Positions 21,497 to 33,999 of a stretch of 64,000 nt of DNA are shown here, one piece after another. The notes beneath the pieces are model-generated. The model saw nothing but the letters and a program-made list of their open reading frames with translations, was not told the origin of the DNA and made no database searches. Source of the stretch: Helianthus annuus (Eukaryota; Streptophyta; Magnoliopsida; Asterales; Asteraceae). Location of the stretch: NCBI RefSeq assembly GCF_002127325.2, contig NC_035447.2:25601780-25665779 (forward strand), read 5' to 3'. A program made the translations under genes and the position numbers. Within the stretch, counting starts at the first letter, position 1. Every line of letters begins with the position of its first letter.

Positions 21497-24194
21497 TTGT
21501 GAAAACACTACATGTAATCAAAATCCCCGAATTAGAACTCTAATTTCTAAAATTAACCAAATTACTACAAAAAGGTAATTAATTTATATAAAAGTGGACA
21601 CTTCTAATTAGATAAAACATTAAATTCATTCAAATTGTACCGCAAATAGCAATCGAGTCATCGCTCAATTACTTTGTAGTCATCAGAAATCAACATAACG
21701 AAAAAAAACTAAATTTATATTAAGTAGTAAAGAATTTGAAAATTACCCTGAATCCTGAATTACAGAATTACAGAATCCTGAATTCAAACCGTTACATAAT
21801 AAAATTTGATAAATTTAATTTGATCAATTTAATTGATTTGAGATAAAGCAAAACCAAAAGTGATGCATTATTTACTAAATGATTTAAACTTCCAACTGAT
21901 GTTGAAAGCGATCATTTTCATGCCCACAATAAAGAATGAAAAGATGAAAACTTTTAACATATCATAGTAGTAAAACTAAACCAACCTGTCTTTACAACTC
22001 GTCTTAACAGTTTTAATAGAATTAATAGCACACGAGAGTTTTAGTAGAATTAATAACAGTTTTAAAAGAATGACCCTACATCTTTTATACAGAACATAAT
22101 CATACCAAAACATGAGGGAAAACGATTTTAGCAACTACTTATGAATCATACCCAACCAAAGAAAAAACAAAGGAAAAAAGCAGGCCTAGAACAAAGATAA
22201 AGTAATAAATCAATAAACATATATTGGACAGGAATAGCTTAATCGAACATCGTAAAGACTTTTTGAAAGGGCCAATCGAAACAACCCCTTGTTGAAAAGT
22301 TCAATCGAAACAACCCCTTATTGAAATACCAATTCAAATGTTAATATAAACGGAAAGTGACAGAAGACTTACATTAGCTAGATCTGGTGCAAAAGTGATG
22401 CAATTAGGCATTCGAACATCTCAGGATCAAGAGCGCATAGCCATAGCCAAGATCTGATTTTAGAGCAACTAATTGGCCAATCCAACATGACAGAATCAGT
22501 AGCGCCACCTGTAACATTTCCAATTTCATTGTTAAACACTGGCAAAGTAGTCAAAACAGTCTGATTTGCAACAACAACATTTGATACAATCCAGTTACGT
22601 GTGATATTTTCATCATAGCCAAATTTACCTTCAAACTCCCTATACTATTAACATCCGAGGAGCATGCGACACATACACGAGGTGTTGCTCTATGCACAAC
22701 CAAATAAGCTTTATTTACAACCAGAAATTGCATCTCTCGTCTTTTTTACATATCAACCTTTTTATTAAGTTAAAGTTACATAATTTCAGAAAGGGGTAAT
22801 ATTGGAGATGATGGGACATACCAATGTAACAAAATCCATCTCGCCAATGCAGCATTCACTTTTCTTTAATGAAGTAATACCAGTAGAATCTCTCTCACAA
22901 TTGTTATGCACACAAAGAATATGTTGAAACTCTTCATTTGCTAGTTGCTACCAAACTCTGCACCAAAAACCCTCAATTTAGAACATCAACACATATGAAA
23001 ATAGAATTTGAGATTGTGAATTTAACGATAATATAGTGAAGTGAGAGAATTTGAAGATTACCATGGCGGCGACTTGAGTTTGTTCTTGTTCGTCAAGCAG
23101 ATGTGATAATAAATAATAAAGAAATTATGTACCGATTTCAAAATCAACAGATAATAAACGTATAACATAGATCTAATATCACAAAAATCCAATGAAATAA
23201 CTGTTATATAGAACAAATAATAAACGTATAACAGAGATCTAATATCACAAAAATCACTGAAGAAATAACTTTCAAAATTAACTCAAAATTAGATAAACTG
23301 ATTCATCAAATTTATAACAGATAATCTGTTTCAGAAGCTATACCAGATAAAATTTACACACATAGATCAAAAGCACTCGTTTACACATAAAAACATACCT
23401 AGGGTTCTGCTTCAGCGGATGCGGTAGAGACAGTGGCGGCGACACTAATTCTAACCCTAGTTCCTGAAGCGTATCAAAAGCTTTTTACCATTAAGAAACC
23501 ATAGTACGTGAAACATTAAAAAATTGAACAGAATTAGGGTTGGTAATCAGCAGGATTAAAGGAGTGTACAATGAAGAAAACAAAGGGATATTGATTACCT
23601 TTTTGGAGGGTTCTTCCAGTGGTGCTCGGAAGGTACGTGAGGACCAAGACAATATCGAGAAGCCAATGGAGCATAGTATAGTTTATTTGGTGAAGAATCT
23701 TGAATCGTCTAATAATCACTAAAGATTGACCAAACATGAGATCGAGTAAACAGGTGAAGAATCTTGAATCGTGCGAAGAACAGCTGAAGGAGAATCTTTA
23801 TTTAGGGATTTAGGGTTTCAGGAAAGTGAGGATGTAATGCGTGTGGTTTGTAAGAGAAACCCTAGAATTTGAAAAGAAATCGCCTGTGATGAGAAGAATA
23901 GAGAAGAAAGAGAGAAATAGAGAAGAAAGAGAAAAATGTGTGCTATAAGTTTGAATCTAGAAGAAAGAGAGAGTTGATCTGATGTGCATTAAATGGCCAA
24001 ACAACTCCCCATGCATTTTCAAATTTGCCTCCTAAGAAAAGATAACTTTTTCAATTTAACAACAATTAAAAAAACAGATTATATATAAAAAAAATTCAGA
24101 ATTATGACATCAACGGAGTCTATGTGACATAGCTAAACAAATGACACGTAGGCAAAATGCGTCATCATCTAAGCTCTTTTAACAGAGAGTATAG
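21497..24194. other. Helitron-internal region, possible captured gene with introns
   Basis: AT-rich non-coding sequence runs to about 22350, then mixed-composition segments at 22370-22740, 22800-23110 and 23400-23850 are separated by AT-rich, repeat-like DNA. Minus-strand reading gives short open stretches but no recognisable domain. A 60-bp duplicated phrase (ATAATAAACGTATAACA, followed by AGATCTAATATCACAAAAAT) occurs at about 23149 and 23218. I cannot name the source gene. Confidence 0.3.
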
Positions 24195-24826
24195 ATATAT
24201 ATCTAAATTCTAAAGGGTTTATTGCACTTCTAGTTCAATCTATCGAATGTTATGCAAGGAGCCCTTAAAAATATTTAACTCATAGATGCCAAACCCCTTA
24301 GGTTTACAAAGATTTTCACTTAACACCCCTCCAAAGTTTTCTCTTTCTAATGGCCCCTGATAACTACATCTACCCGTTAAGTCATATTCTTTGTGTGTCT
24401 CTATCTCCGGTCGGTTCGGGTGGGTTCATATCTGCCAATCCACCGCCCATATCCGCCTACAAATATTTTAAGAATATTCCTTTTCAGTCCCTCTTAACTT
24501 AAAGTCATGCATTTACCACCCCATATTTTTCATATGCTTCATATTGCTTATCCACTTGCCATTATTCCTTTCTCAATCCTTAACATTAAGAACCACCACA
24601 ATATCGGTCCAAGAATAAAAGATTTGCGGTAGCGTTGAATAAAGTTGTTATCACATTTTTAAAATATTTATAAAGTGTATATTTACATGTGAATGATTTA
24701 TAAAAAGGTAGAAAAACATAAATTACAAAACTAGTTGGATAATAACATGATCACCGATGACAAAATCATGATTTTTTTAGTCCGGATCAATATGGAGGTT
24801 GGTATTTTTATAACGCCTATAATCAC

Positions 24827-25030
24827 TATACTAAAAAAAAACTATTTGTGGTGAGTAAAGTTGTCGCAACATTTTATGACGGATTTACAATGAAAAACAA
24901 ATGTCACACATATGGTTGGTCGTTGATTTCTTTTGCTACAAATATACTATAAAATTATTTTGCAACGGATTTCTGACAAAATTAGTTTGTAACAACCCCA
25001 AATTTGTTGCAACTAAGCTACACATTTAAG
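24827..25030 (+). mobile_element. CACTA-like terminal fragment
   Basis: It begins CACTATACTAAAAAAAAAC and carries subterminal motifs such as TTGTCGCAAC, TTGCAACGG and GTTGCAAC within 200 bp, as CACTA ends do. No matching right end occurs nearby, so it is truncated or the other end is too diverged. Its subterminal motifs resemble those of the element at 1-252. Confidence 0.35.
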
Positions 25031-26596
25031 CCTGTCACAAAATGAGCTAAGGATCCAACTAAAATTCTTCATAAAAGATCAATTTTTACAAAGAAAATTC
25101 TGAAGGTTTATCATTTATAGTAGGGTCAATGTACACCCTTAACCCTAAATTCCTCGTTGATGAGACTTGTAATCAAAATAACAATTATCTTAAACAATAC
25201 ATGTAGCTTTCACTACTTGAAATGGACAAGCAATTTCCTCAAAATGGAACTCAAATAATCTTACATGTGTACAATGGCAACATTGCATGTTTTTGTCCAA
25301 ACGTTTCCATCTTATCACAAACCAGTACCAACCTAATTAGAAAGATTGTATTTCATTATGTATTTTGCTACCATATCTTTGCAGGGCCGTATCAATCATT
25401 TTGAGGGCTATAGGCGAAAAGAAAAACCAGGGCTCTTTTCAACATGTGGTTATTATTTTAATAAAATAAAATAATCAGAATTTTAAGCTGTAGAATTCAA
25501 ACTCCGTTTTCCTTGTTGACACAACTGACGCCATTATTTTCTCCTAATTGATTGGTTATTAATATTTTCCATAAATGTTGATGATCCTAAAGCCATGCTT
25601 TCCAAGATGACAATATTTCTTTAAAATTAAATTATATCAAGAAAGTGGGTGGGTTGGATAACTGGATCTTCTATATTTGCAAACAAAATCCCAATATATA
25701 GTTATAGAAAAAAATCTGTTAAAATTTGGAGGTCTCAATTCATGTTTCATAAAACAGTGTATTCCCCTGACGATTTGAAAACTGTGAAACCTGTTTGAAA
25801 TTAGGGTTCTCACGTATGTGAAGGAAAATGGCTAGTGGTACTTTTAACTAGTGACAATCTTCAAAAATAGTCGATTAGTTATTGTCACTAGACTGTCGAA
25901 TACGTAAATTATACGAATGGATACTTAATACTATATTAAACACTAACTAAATTTAAAGTGACATTGGTGTTTACTACGTGTGACTATGAAACCTCAACAA
26001 ATAAAGCAAAACTTGTATAAAACTTTCTTCCCTTTTAAGGTTGAATATTTCCATATTTTGTATATTTTGGGTTTTGTTTACACTTCCTATAGGTCGGTAA
26101 AAAGACCAAAAAAACCCTTTGTGCTAGTTGTGTTGGGAAACAAACTCTAGTTCAGCTTAGAGTAACAAGTAACGTCAGCATCAGCCAAGTGTTTTACAAG
26201 AGAAAATTGGACAACAATAATGTAAATTAAAATGGATAAGATCCATTTCATTGTTTTTTATACGTGAGACAAAATTTAGAAGCACTTAAAATAAGAGCAA
26301 TGATCAAAATCCACCTTTTGTGACAGTTCAGAGACCATGCTTTGTTGTGGATCTATCACAAAAGTTGGCATGCCGACTTCTTGGACTAAAAGTTGGAATA
26401 TAAGATGAGGTTCAATTATCCATGCATATGGTACCAATATATTATTAAAAAAGTCGAGATATATAAACAATCTTCTATGATAGTTAAGGATCTAAACAAC
26501 CTCATAAAAAGGTTGAGAGATAAAAACCCAACAAATGGATGAAGATCTTAGCAAAAAAACAAAATGATCATCATCATACTCAGTAAATCCCACAAA
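25031..26596. other. Unrecognised AT-rich region
   Basis: Only short frames (62-64 codons) without domain features. No paired repeats or termini were found. Confidence 0.4.
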
Positions 26597-26790
26597 TAAC
26601 AAAGCTAAGGTAGGGTCTAAGGAGGGTGAGATGTAAAGAGTCTTACCTCTACCCCGTAGGAATAGATAGGCTGCTTCCAATGAGACCCCCGGCTCGATAG
26701 TAGTTTTGCACCAACCTTAGACATAAGGCACATAACACTCGGCAATTAAGACAAAGGCTAATTAGTGCATGTACTCCCTGATCTTTCGTC
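26597..26790. repeat. SINE-like dispersed repeat
   Basis: The run contains GGTAGGGTCTAAGGAGGGTG, CTTACCTCTACC, TAGGCTGCTTCCAATGAGAC and CCCCCGGCTCGATAG. I recognise this combination, from memory, as a short repeat found many times in composite and other eudicot genomes. GGCTCGAT might be a decayed Pol III B box. Boundaries are approximate and the tRNA-derived origin is inferred. Confidence 0.4.
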
Positions 26791-27427
26791 TATCAATGCC
26801 ACCACATGATACATAAATAATTAATTATCTTAGCAAAAACAGAATGATTCATATTTTTTTATGGTACAATCTCATTTTATGTGACTCATTTTGATTTTTA
26901 TTTAACAGGTTGATAAGAGATTGGAATGGTCAACCCTATTAAAAGGAAATTACAACATACATTTAATTTTTAAAACAATTCAAATTTTGGCTCCAACACA
27001 GGTAATATAAATCACCCATGATCAATTTATAAAATAAACATATGAGTTAGACTGATAAATTATGGTTTAAGGAATGGATAGTGTTATTTTATACAGGTAA
27101 CATCATGAAACTAGTCATTTTTTTCTAAATATGACAAACCCATTCTACAATGTCAATAATAAATCATAATAGATATAGCCAGAGTTGGGCAACACTATGT
27201 CGTGTATCCACTTTAATCGCATATCCATATATGCCCTACTTGAATTACAACGGAGAAGTACTCATACTAAAACCATATAACTTTTTTGGCTATAAAATGT
27301 AAAAACCATACATAGTTCATGTCATAAACTTAATACTGACATAACAAACAATTAAATACACAATTAAATACATAAAATAATTGTATTTTTATTCAATATG
27401 ATGCTTAAATAACCGAAGTTAAATGAA
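26791..27427. other. Unrecognised AT-rich region
   Basis: No gene or repeat structure is seen. It directly precedes the target-site duplication TATAA (27428-27432) of the large non-coding LTR element. Confidence 0.4.
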
Positions 27428-27432
27428 TATAA

Positions 27433-27863
27433 TGTTGGTTCAGTTCTGTTTGTGCATGAAGGAAAACAATATAAATCATACCTGTCACAGCAGATAGTGG
27501 AGAGGAGAATCCAGTAATGGAGTTCGACATGCTTGTCATCTTGATCTGGTTCCTCCTTAGGGTGCTGACTGATGATGGGGACTTAGAAACCGAAAATGGT
27601 ATCGGTTAGGAGAGGAGGTTTCGTGATGATGTTATGACTAATGGGGTGTGTGAATTGTGTAACTGAGTAACCCCTAAACCTCCACATAACTCTCCTTATA
27701 TAAGCACCCAGGAGGAAACCTAATTAGTTACTAAGGGTAATATGGTCCATCAACAATTACCAACTAATTAAATAATAGGTTATTATATATTTTGATCTCT
27801 ATAATGTAAATGATTAAGATGGCTATAGATTAAATATTAATACGTAATATATTTAATCTTACA
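27433..27863 (-). repeat. 3' LTR of the LARD
   Basis: 431 bp, TG...CA bounded. On the minus strand it is preceded by the purine tract AAGTGGGAGAA (27864-27874 on the plus strand reads TTCTCCCACTT). Confidence 0.9.
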
Positions 27864-27874
27864 TTCTCCCACTT
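27864..27874 (-). promoter_or_regulatory. Polypurine tract of the LARD
   Basis: Minus-strand AAGTGGGAGAA abuts the 3' LTR and would prime plus-strand DNA synthesis. Confidence 0.75.
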
Positions 27875-30800
27875 AGCCGAGTAATCATTTACTATGAGTA
27901 TTAGATAAGCCTGATCAGGAGTTAACACTCATTTTAGCCTTAAACAAGTACTATAGCAGAAAAATACAGCCGTTGAATCATTATGCGACTCAGGACCCCC
28001 ATTAATCATACTATAGCCTTAATTTAAAACCTAATCATCATGATCAAAATACGCGTAAGCCCTTTGTTTGATTTGTAATTTTTATTTGTCTATATGCCAT
28101 TATACCGGTTGAACATATTCTAACAGACATACAAAATCAAACTTGAGGAAAATTAACTAATACTTAGTCATTCACAGTACGATATGCAATTGTGCACGAC
28201 TATTAATTAATACCCGTCTATGAGCTCTCTTAATAAGACTTATGGGTAATAGCCCTTCAGTTATAGGATCCTTAAGCATATCATGAATGTATTCGATACA
28301 AAACTTAGTTTCCTCAATTCGTTCATAAACGAATAATTAATTGCGTATCGAAACTTAATGCAGCACCTCTTGAACTGTTACTGTTCAAGGAGTTATGGTA
28401 GCTGACTTTATCACACTAATTCTTCAAAACATTATATGGAGTTAATAAACTTATGAGTCCACTGATTAAATTTCCAACAACATTTAGTGACCATGTTATG
28501 TCGTTATAACTTAGGTTGTTAATATCAGTGCATTATGACTCCTCCATGAAATAGGTTTTGTCTGTTGACATAAAGATATACCCGAAACTGCATTTTATAA
28601 TCTTTGAATATCTCAAAGCTAGAGTAATAAACCGGTTTTAATTCTCACTTCTTCTTTAAATTGTAGTCTCTCGTTTCTTTTAAAGATATTATAATACTCC
28701 ATTAGATGCTACACATTAATCTAGACATATCTAGTGTGTTGCAATATGAGTAATATCTAAACGAGTATAGACTTAAACTTACATAAGGCTTCTAATTAAT
28801 GAAGCGTAAATAAATAATCTCATTTATCCTATTATCCTCTAAAGGAGAGCAATATTGATTGTTACATATGTAAGGACCCATTTAATGTTACACTTATGGA
28901 ACGAAACTAATATCCCATTGGGTCTATCTCAGTATGTTATGATATCAATCACGTAAGAGATATCTCTGAGTTTTATTATATCAAAGTTTGTGTTAACAAT
29001 GCTTTGACTTATGTAACATATGCTTGTCAAAGAATGTCATCTATATAGACAAGTTTATTTTAGTTGCTCCCACTCATCTTGAGGTAGGTACATTAATCCA
29101 CTTGATTGTTGATGAAAATAATTACGTTAAGATTTCATCACATTACAATGTTTGCATTAACCCATACATGGATATTATTGGCTTACAAATAAAGTGTTCT
29201 TTAACCTTCAGTTCGAAACTTTAGGTTGTTATCTAATGAACATGCAAATGTGTCAGCCATTTGTTAGGGAAAATCGTTTTTATTGTTCATCTAATGTAGC
29301 TTAAAACTATTATAAGCTACTAGAACAGTGATGATCCTCAAAGAAAACTTTTGTAATAAAGATTCTTTAATAATTTATCTCTTCCTGAGTACAACCTTTG
29401 ACAATCAATCAAGCCTCTTAGTGTCTTAATGCTTATATTAGGATTTGGTTTAGTTATGAACACTCTTAGGTAATTCAATCAAATCCCAAACGTTATAAGA
29501 ACACATAAAATCAGTTTTACTAGAAAACTGTTTTATTCCATTCAAATGATTGATTTACACTAATGGTTTAATTTGAAGAGATAGGATCAGTAAACATTTC
29601 CAAAATCCATTTCAACTTCAATTAGGGAGGTTATGTAATCATCGAAGTTAGTAGGCTTTTAAACCTAGATGACCGCCTGAGTTGATTATTGGGTTCATTA
29701 GAAGTTTCAATTTTATGGATTAGCTCTTGGTTAGGTTGCTATCATTTTCATTCTAAGTTTGTAAGAGTTGGTGCAGTATAGTGTACAAGAGGTGTAATCG
29801 GAGTTAAATTCGGAGTGAATTTAATGATACTCTTCCCCCCGCCTCTTGTATTCCTTGCAAGTCATAATAAGGACTTTGACTGCTCCCACTAACCTTAGAA
29901 ATCTTTAGGAACTCAGCATGCTTAGGGTCAATACTTAATGACCAACAAATTCTAATAGAGAAAACAAATTAATGACATTAGTCGTTGTAGTTTCTCTTGT
30001 TGAGGATTATGTTAGTTTAGGTAAGAAATCTAAGTGCGCCCACAATTAAGCAACAATGAAACTTTTGTAAGAGTAGCATTAGATTTAAGGAGATAAGGTT
30101 TGATTGAACAGTGTCGTGATGGAGCGATGTCTTATACAAGAGGTGGAAATTTAAAATTTTCAATCCCCCATCTCTTGCAACTATTGCAAGTTATTATTAA
30201 GACACTTAATGCTCCCACTGATCTTTAATATCTCTAGAATGCTACAAGAGAAGTTTCAATGAGCTACGTGACGTGGGAACCTATCACATATACGTTAGAC
30301 TTTATTTGATTTCTTTAATGTCCAGATATCATAAGAAACTTTAAGGACATATTTAATAGAAATCTGATTAACTACATATATGAATAGAGTTCTTCTAAGA
30401 CCGTAGGCCATATGCGACAAAATTTAGATACAAGTTGATAGTCTTTCAAATGATAAATGAATTATGTCTGAATATTCCATTTGGAATAAGTTCCACGAAT
30501 GTCAATGAATGACTTATGATGGACCCATACTTATTCCTTAAGCCAAGTAATATTTAGGGCTGTAACGTCATGATTTAGAATCACTGAAAATGAGATTAGA
30601 TGAAAAAAATCATCCTCATTAACCATGTTATGATTTCTCATGAATTTTGGTTCTAATGGATGAAATTTGTAAGTCTCATTTTTCCTTTTGTCAAATTCTC
30701 ATTTGCATGATGACAAAAGTTGTGAAAAGGTAAGGTATCATCTAGTTTCATCACAGTAATGTTTCTATCCAGATATTTAGAACAAATAAGATGAGAATTT

Positions 30801-32020
30801 AAGATAAGTGTGACTTTATGTTGACTATGCAAACCTCACAACCTTCATAACATTGCTTAATTATGATACTATATTCTGATTAATCAGAATATATAAGGTA
30901 TCGAAAAGCGTTGTTGGAAAACTGTTCATTATGGTTCTTATAGTCTTAACATTTAATTTTGTCACTAACTCTCATGTTAGTTATTTGTCAAGTTCTGGTA
31001 AGGAAACGTATGGAACTAGAGTTAACTAATCATGTGTTAGTTGGAATATTAAAATTATCAGACTTAAATATCATTAGTAAGTTACTATCTAATCAATTTA
31101 TCCAACTGTTCTTTAGAATAATGGACAGTCTCGTTGCTTATGCCTAGTCTAAAGACATAATTATGCAGTGAGATTTTCCCTTGAAGAACCTTAACGTTGG
31201 GATTAGCACTTGTAATTTGTCTATGGACCTTAGAACAATCCTCTTGTAAAGTTCTTAGTGGTTGTAAGGTGAATAACATCTTATTTTTCAGTTTCAAACA
31301 TTTATTTCTATGTACATATGTTGCTTATCAACACACTCGTTATACTTTGGTACTTTTGAGTGTTATAGCTGATTTATAATGCATCAAATTGTACAAATGA
31401 AAACTTGGTATGTAATGTACTGGAAAATGTACTTATTTCCATGCGTAAGCCCTTAACTTTATGGGTCATGGTATTGTACATTATAATATATTCACATATA
31501 CCACTTAACCATATAATTTATAATTAGTTAAATGAAGACATGCACCTTAGGAGTTCTTGTAATTATTCCACAATTATAGATTAGTCTTAGGAAAAAATTA
31601 ATCTGGAATAACTTTTAGTGATAGCAATTATATTAGAGAGTTCTTGATCATCATAAGAGACATCATATTCGATTTATCCTAATCATCATGCTCTACTTTT
31701 CTTCTGTAGTGCCTTATCAGAAGAGAGCAATAAGATTATCGTGTCTTAAGAGATAATCAAGGATTTAATTTAAGAGCTAATTCTTATAGAAATTTTAAAT
31801 AAAGCAAAACATTTTAGGCTTAGGAATTAGAGTGGATGAGATATAGATTTATAGAAGAAAATTATAGTGAGAAAACATGGGTACTAAGAATAAGGCAGAC
31901 AAAATGATCACAAAAATTAATTGAGGATCATTAATATAAGGATCATTATGTGAAGAGATTGTGATATGTCTATTACTAACATCAAAATAATAGACTACTT
32001 AAAGTTCTACTTAAACGAAG
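27875..32020. other. Non-coding interior of the LARD
   Basis: AT-rich. Recurrent phrases such as TGCTCCCACT occur at about 29058, 29882 and 30211 and the pair ACAAGAGGTG at about 29789 and 30137, which suggests old internal duplications. No domain of gag, protease, integrase, reverse transcriptase or RNase H is seen in any frame. Confidence 0.6.
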
Positions 32021-32027
32021 ACAAAAC

Positions 32028-32266
32028 AGCTTTGGCCAGAAGTGTAATCATTTAAGCATATGTGCAAAGTGGTTGTAACAAATCAGCTTTGGCCAGAAAT
32101 TGAGACAAACATTTTAGTTATGCACTTGTTGAGTATGCCATCTATGAATGAATTAGATCAGCTTTGGCCAGAAATAAAGACATTCATGCTTATGATGCAC
32201 ACACAACATAGCTTTCGTAATACTTGGATGATAAGTAGATGCATCAAGTCAGCTTTGGCCAGAAAT
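32028..32266. repeat. Spaced repeats of CAGCTTTGGCCAGAA
   Basis: The 15-mer starts at about 32026, 32083, 32158 and 32249 (and again at 33061 through the 812-bp duplication), at growing spacings of roughly 57, 75 and 91 bp. TGGCCA is palindromic. It lies in the leader half of the element. Confidence 0.85.
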
Positions 32267-32446
32267 GATGCATCAGAAGCTCATTCAAGTAAAGCCATTT
32301 TGGTTTTGTAAAACATTATTTGATCCTCATTAATTAACTAAATAATTACAAAAACCAATCATTTAATAGCAAACCACCCGTTAGCGCGGATCTCGACTAA
32401 AACATTATTTTTCTTTAGTTCACATTTAAATAGCTTAAAATAATGA

Positions 32447-32672
32447 GATTGCGAGTCGCAACCACGATCTCGACTAATGACGTTATGGTTGCGAGTCGCA
32501 ACTACGGTCTCGACTAATGACGTTATGGTTGCGAGTAGCAACCTCATGGTTGCGAGTAGCAACCTCATGGTTGCGAGTAGCAACCTCGTGGTCTCGAGTA
32601 ATGACGTTATGGTTGCGAGTAGCAACCTCATGGTTGCGAGTAGCAACCTCATGGTTGCGAGTAGCAACCTCG
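32447..32672. repeat. Hairpin minisatellite array, copy 1
   Basis: Eight units of the palindromic core GGTTGCGAGTAGCAACC or its GAGTC variants, separated by TCAT, giving a 21-bp period in runs of three. Between groups lies a spacer containing CTCGA(C/G)TAATGACGTTAT, which includes TGACGT. Each unit can fold as a 6-bp stem with a five-base loop. Confidence 0.95.
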
Positions 32673-33258
32673 TTAACAGCTGTTAATTGTGATATCATAA
32701 CCGAAAATTCGAAATCTAAGGGATTAAGAGATATTCTTTCCTGTTTTAAGCTGATCTAATTTTGTTAACATATTTCGAAAATAATAACTGTTTATCTAAT
32801 AACAGTTTCGAATAAAATTAAAAGATAAAATTAGATCAAACATGGAAAAAACACCCATTAATCCTAAATCATTCCAAAACATAACAGAATACTTCGAATT
32901 TTCTCATGAACATGATGAACCCTAATCATAAAAAAATAAAATTCTGGAACCCGAAACCTGAATTTTATTAGTTTTTCTAAATAGATTTCGGTTAAAAGAC
33001 ATAATCCAGTTAAAATCGAAAGAACATATGATTATTTTTAACGAAAACAAAGATCTCGAGTCAGCTTTGGCCAGAAATGATGCATCAGAAGCTCATTCAA
33101 GTAAAGCCATTTTGGTTTTGTAAAACATTATTTGATCCTCATTAATTAACTAAATAATTACAAAAACCAATCATTTAATAGCAAACCACCCGTTAGCGCG
33201 GATCTCGACTAAAACATTATTTTTCTTTAGTTCACATTTAAATAGCTTAAAATAATGA

Positions 33259-33484
33259 GATTGCGAGTCGCAACCACGATCTCGACTAATGACGTTATGG
33301 TTGCGAGTCGCAACTACGGTCTCGACTAATGACGTTATGGTTGCGAGTAGCAACCTCATGGTTGCGAGTAGCAACCTCATGGTTGCGAGTAGCAACCTCG
33401 TGGTCTCGAGTAATGACGTTATGGTTGCGAGTAGCAACCTCATGGTTGCGAGTAGCAACCTCATGGTTGCGAGTAGCAACCTCG
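33259..33484. repeat. Hairpin minisatellite array, copy 2
   Basis: Exact counterpart of the array 812 bp to the left. It ends about 500 bp before the primer-binding site, so in element orientation it is the first array of the leader. Confidence 0.95.
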
Positions 33485-33985
33485 TTAACAGCTGTTAATT
33501 GTGATATCATAACCGAAAATTCGAAATCTAAGGGATTAAGAGATATTCTTTCCTGTTTTAAGCTGATCTAATTTTGTTAACATATTTCGAAAATAATAAC
33601 TGTTTATCTAATAACAGTTTCGAATAAAATTAAAAGATAAAATTAGATCAAACATGGAAAAAACACCCATTAATCCTAAATCATTCCAAAACATAACAGA
33701 ATACTTCGAATTTTCTCATGAACATGATGAACCCTAATCATAAAAAAATAAAATTCTGGAACCCGAAACCTGAATTTTATTAGTTTTTCTAAATAGATTT
33801 CGGTTAAAAGACATAATCCAGTTAAAATCGAAAGAACATATGATTATTTTTAACGAAAACAAAGATCTCGAGTCGATGTTTATGACTCGAAACAGCTGTT
33901 AAGTTCATAAGGTTTCAAAATTCCGTTTTCCAAGTTTCAATCTCAGAATTATGGATACGAAAACAGAACTGACTAATCAACATAT

Positions 33986-33997
33986 GCTCTGATACCA
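33986..33997 (-). promoter_or_regulatory. Primer-binding site (initiator Met tRNA) of the LARD
   Basis: Minus-strand TGGTATCAGAGC, two bases inside the 5' LTR. It matches the 3' end of plant initiator Met tRNA. Confidence 0.92.
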
Positions 33998-33999
33998 CA

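Larger units (their letters stand above)
16998..24195 (-). mobile_element. Nested Helitron cluster (one 3' end, three 5' ends)
   Basis: Minus-strand 3' end: hairpin ACCCATGT-ATTC-ACACGGGT (17009-17028), then CTAG at 16998-17001 followed by T. Minus-strand 5' ends lie at 24195 (TCTATACTCTCTGTTAAAAG), 21496 (TCTATACTATCTATTAAGGG) and about 19330 (within a TCTA repeat, leading into CTATTAAAGGAGC). Each is preceded by A and followed within 60 bp by TGCCTACGTGTCA, so they are one family. The first and third also share several hundred bp of adjoining sequence (GTGCATTAAATGGCCAAACA and neighbours). No Rep/helicase frame is present, so all are non-autonomous. How the 5' ends pair with 3' ends cannot be settled by eye. 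Confidence 0.6.
32247..33870. repeat. 812-bp tandem duplication in the LARD leader
   Basis: Copy 1 is 32247-33058 and copy 2 is 33059-33870. They are identical as far as I can compare them (all short frames in one recur exactly in the other 812 bp later). Each holds one hairpin array. Identity shows a very recent duplication or gene conversion. Confidence 0.93.

Noticed and set aside
24196..24440. Mutator-like end suggested by AAAGGGTTTATTGCACTTC
   Set aside because: No inverted partner or duplication was found, so it could be any leader-like sequence.
25211..25226. CACTACTTGAAATGG as a CACTA transposon start
   Set aside because: No subterminal repeats follow and no partner end is present, so a chance match is likely.
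26276..26680. Two minus-strand frames of 62-64 codons as host gene exons
   Set aside because: No domain is recognisable, and the second overlaps the SINE-like repeat.
29024..31379. Short frames in the LARD as remnants of pol
   Set aside because: None shows a reverse transcriptase, integrase or RNase H motif in any phase on either strand.
32447..33484. CRISPR-like array
   Set aside because: The units are 17-21 bp palindromes with four-base spacers inside a plant LTR element. There are no unique spacers and no cas genes.
32359..33571. Four pairs of 69-102 codon frames with repeated peptides (for example MRLLLATMRLLLATI)
   Set aside because: The 21-bp unit is a multiple of three, so every frame stays open and gives a repeating peptide. 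Equal openness on both strands shows these are artefacts.
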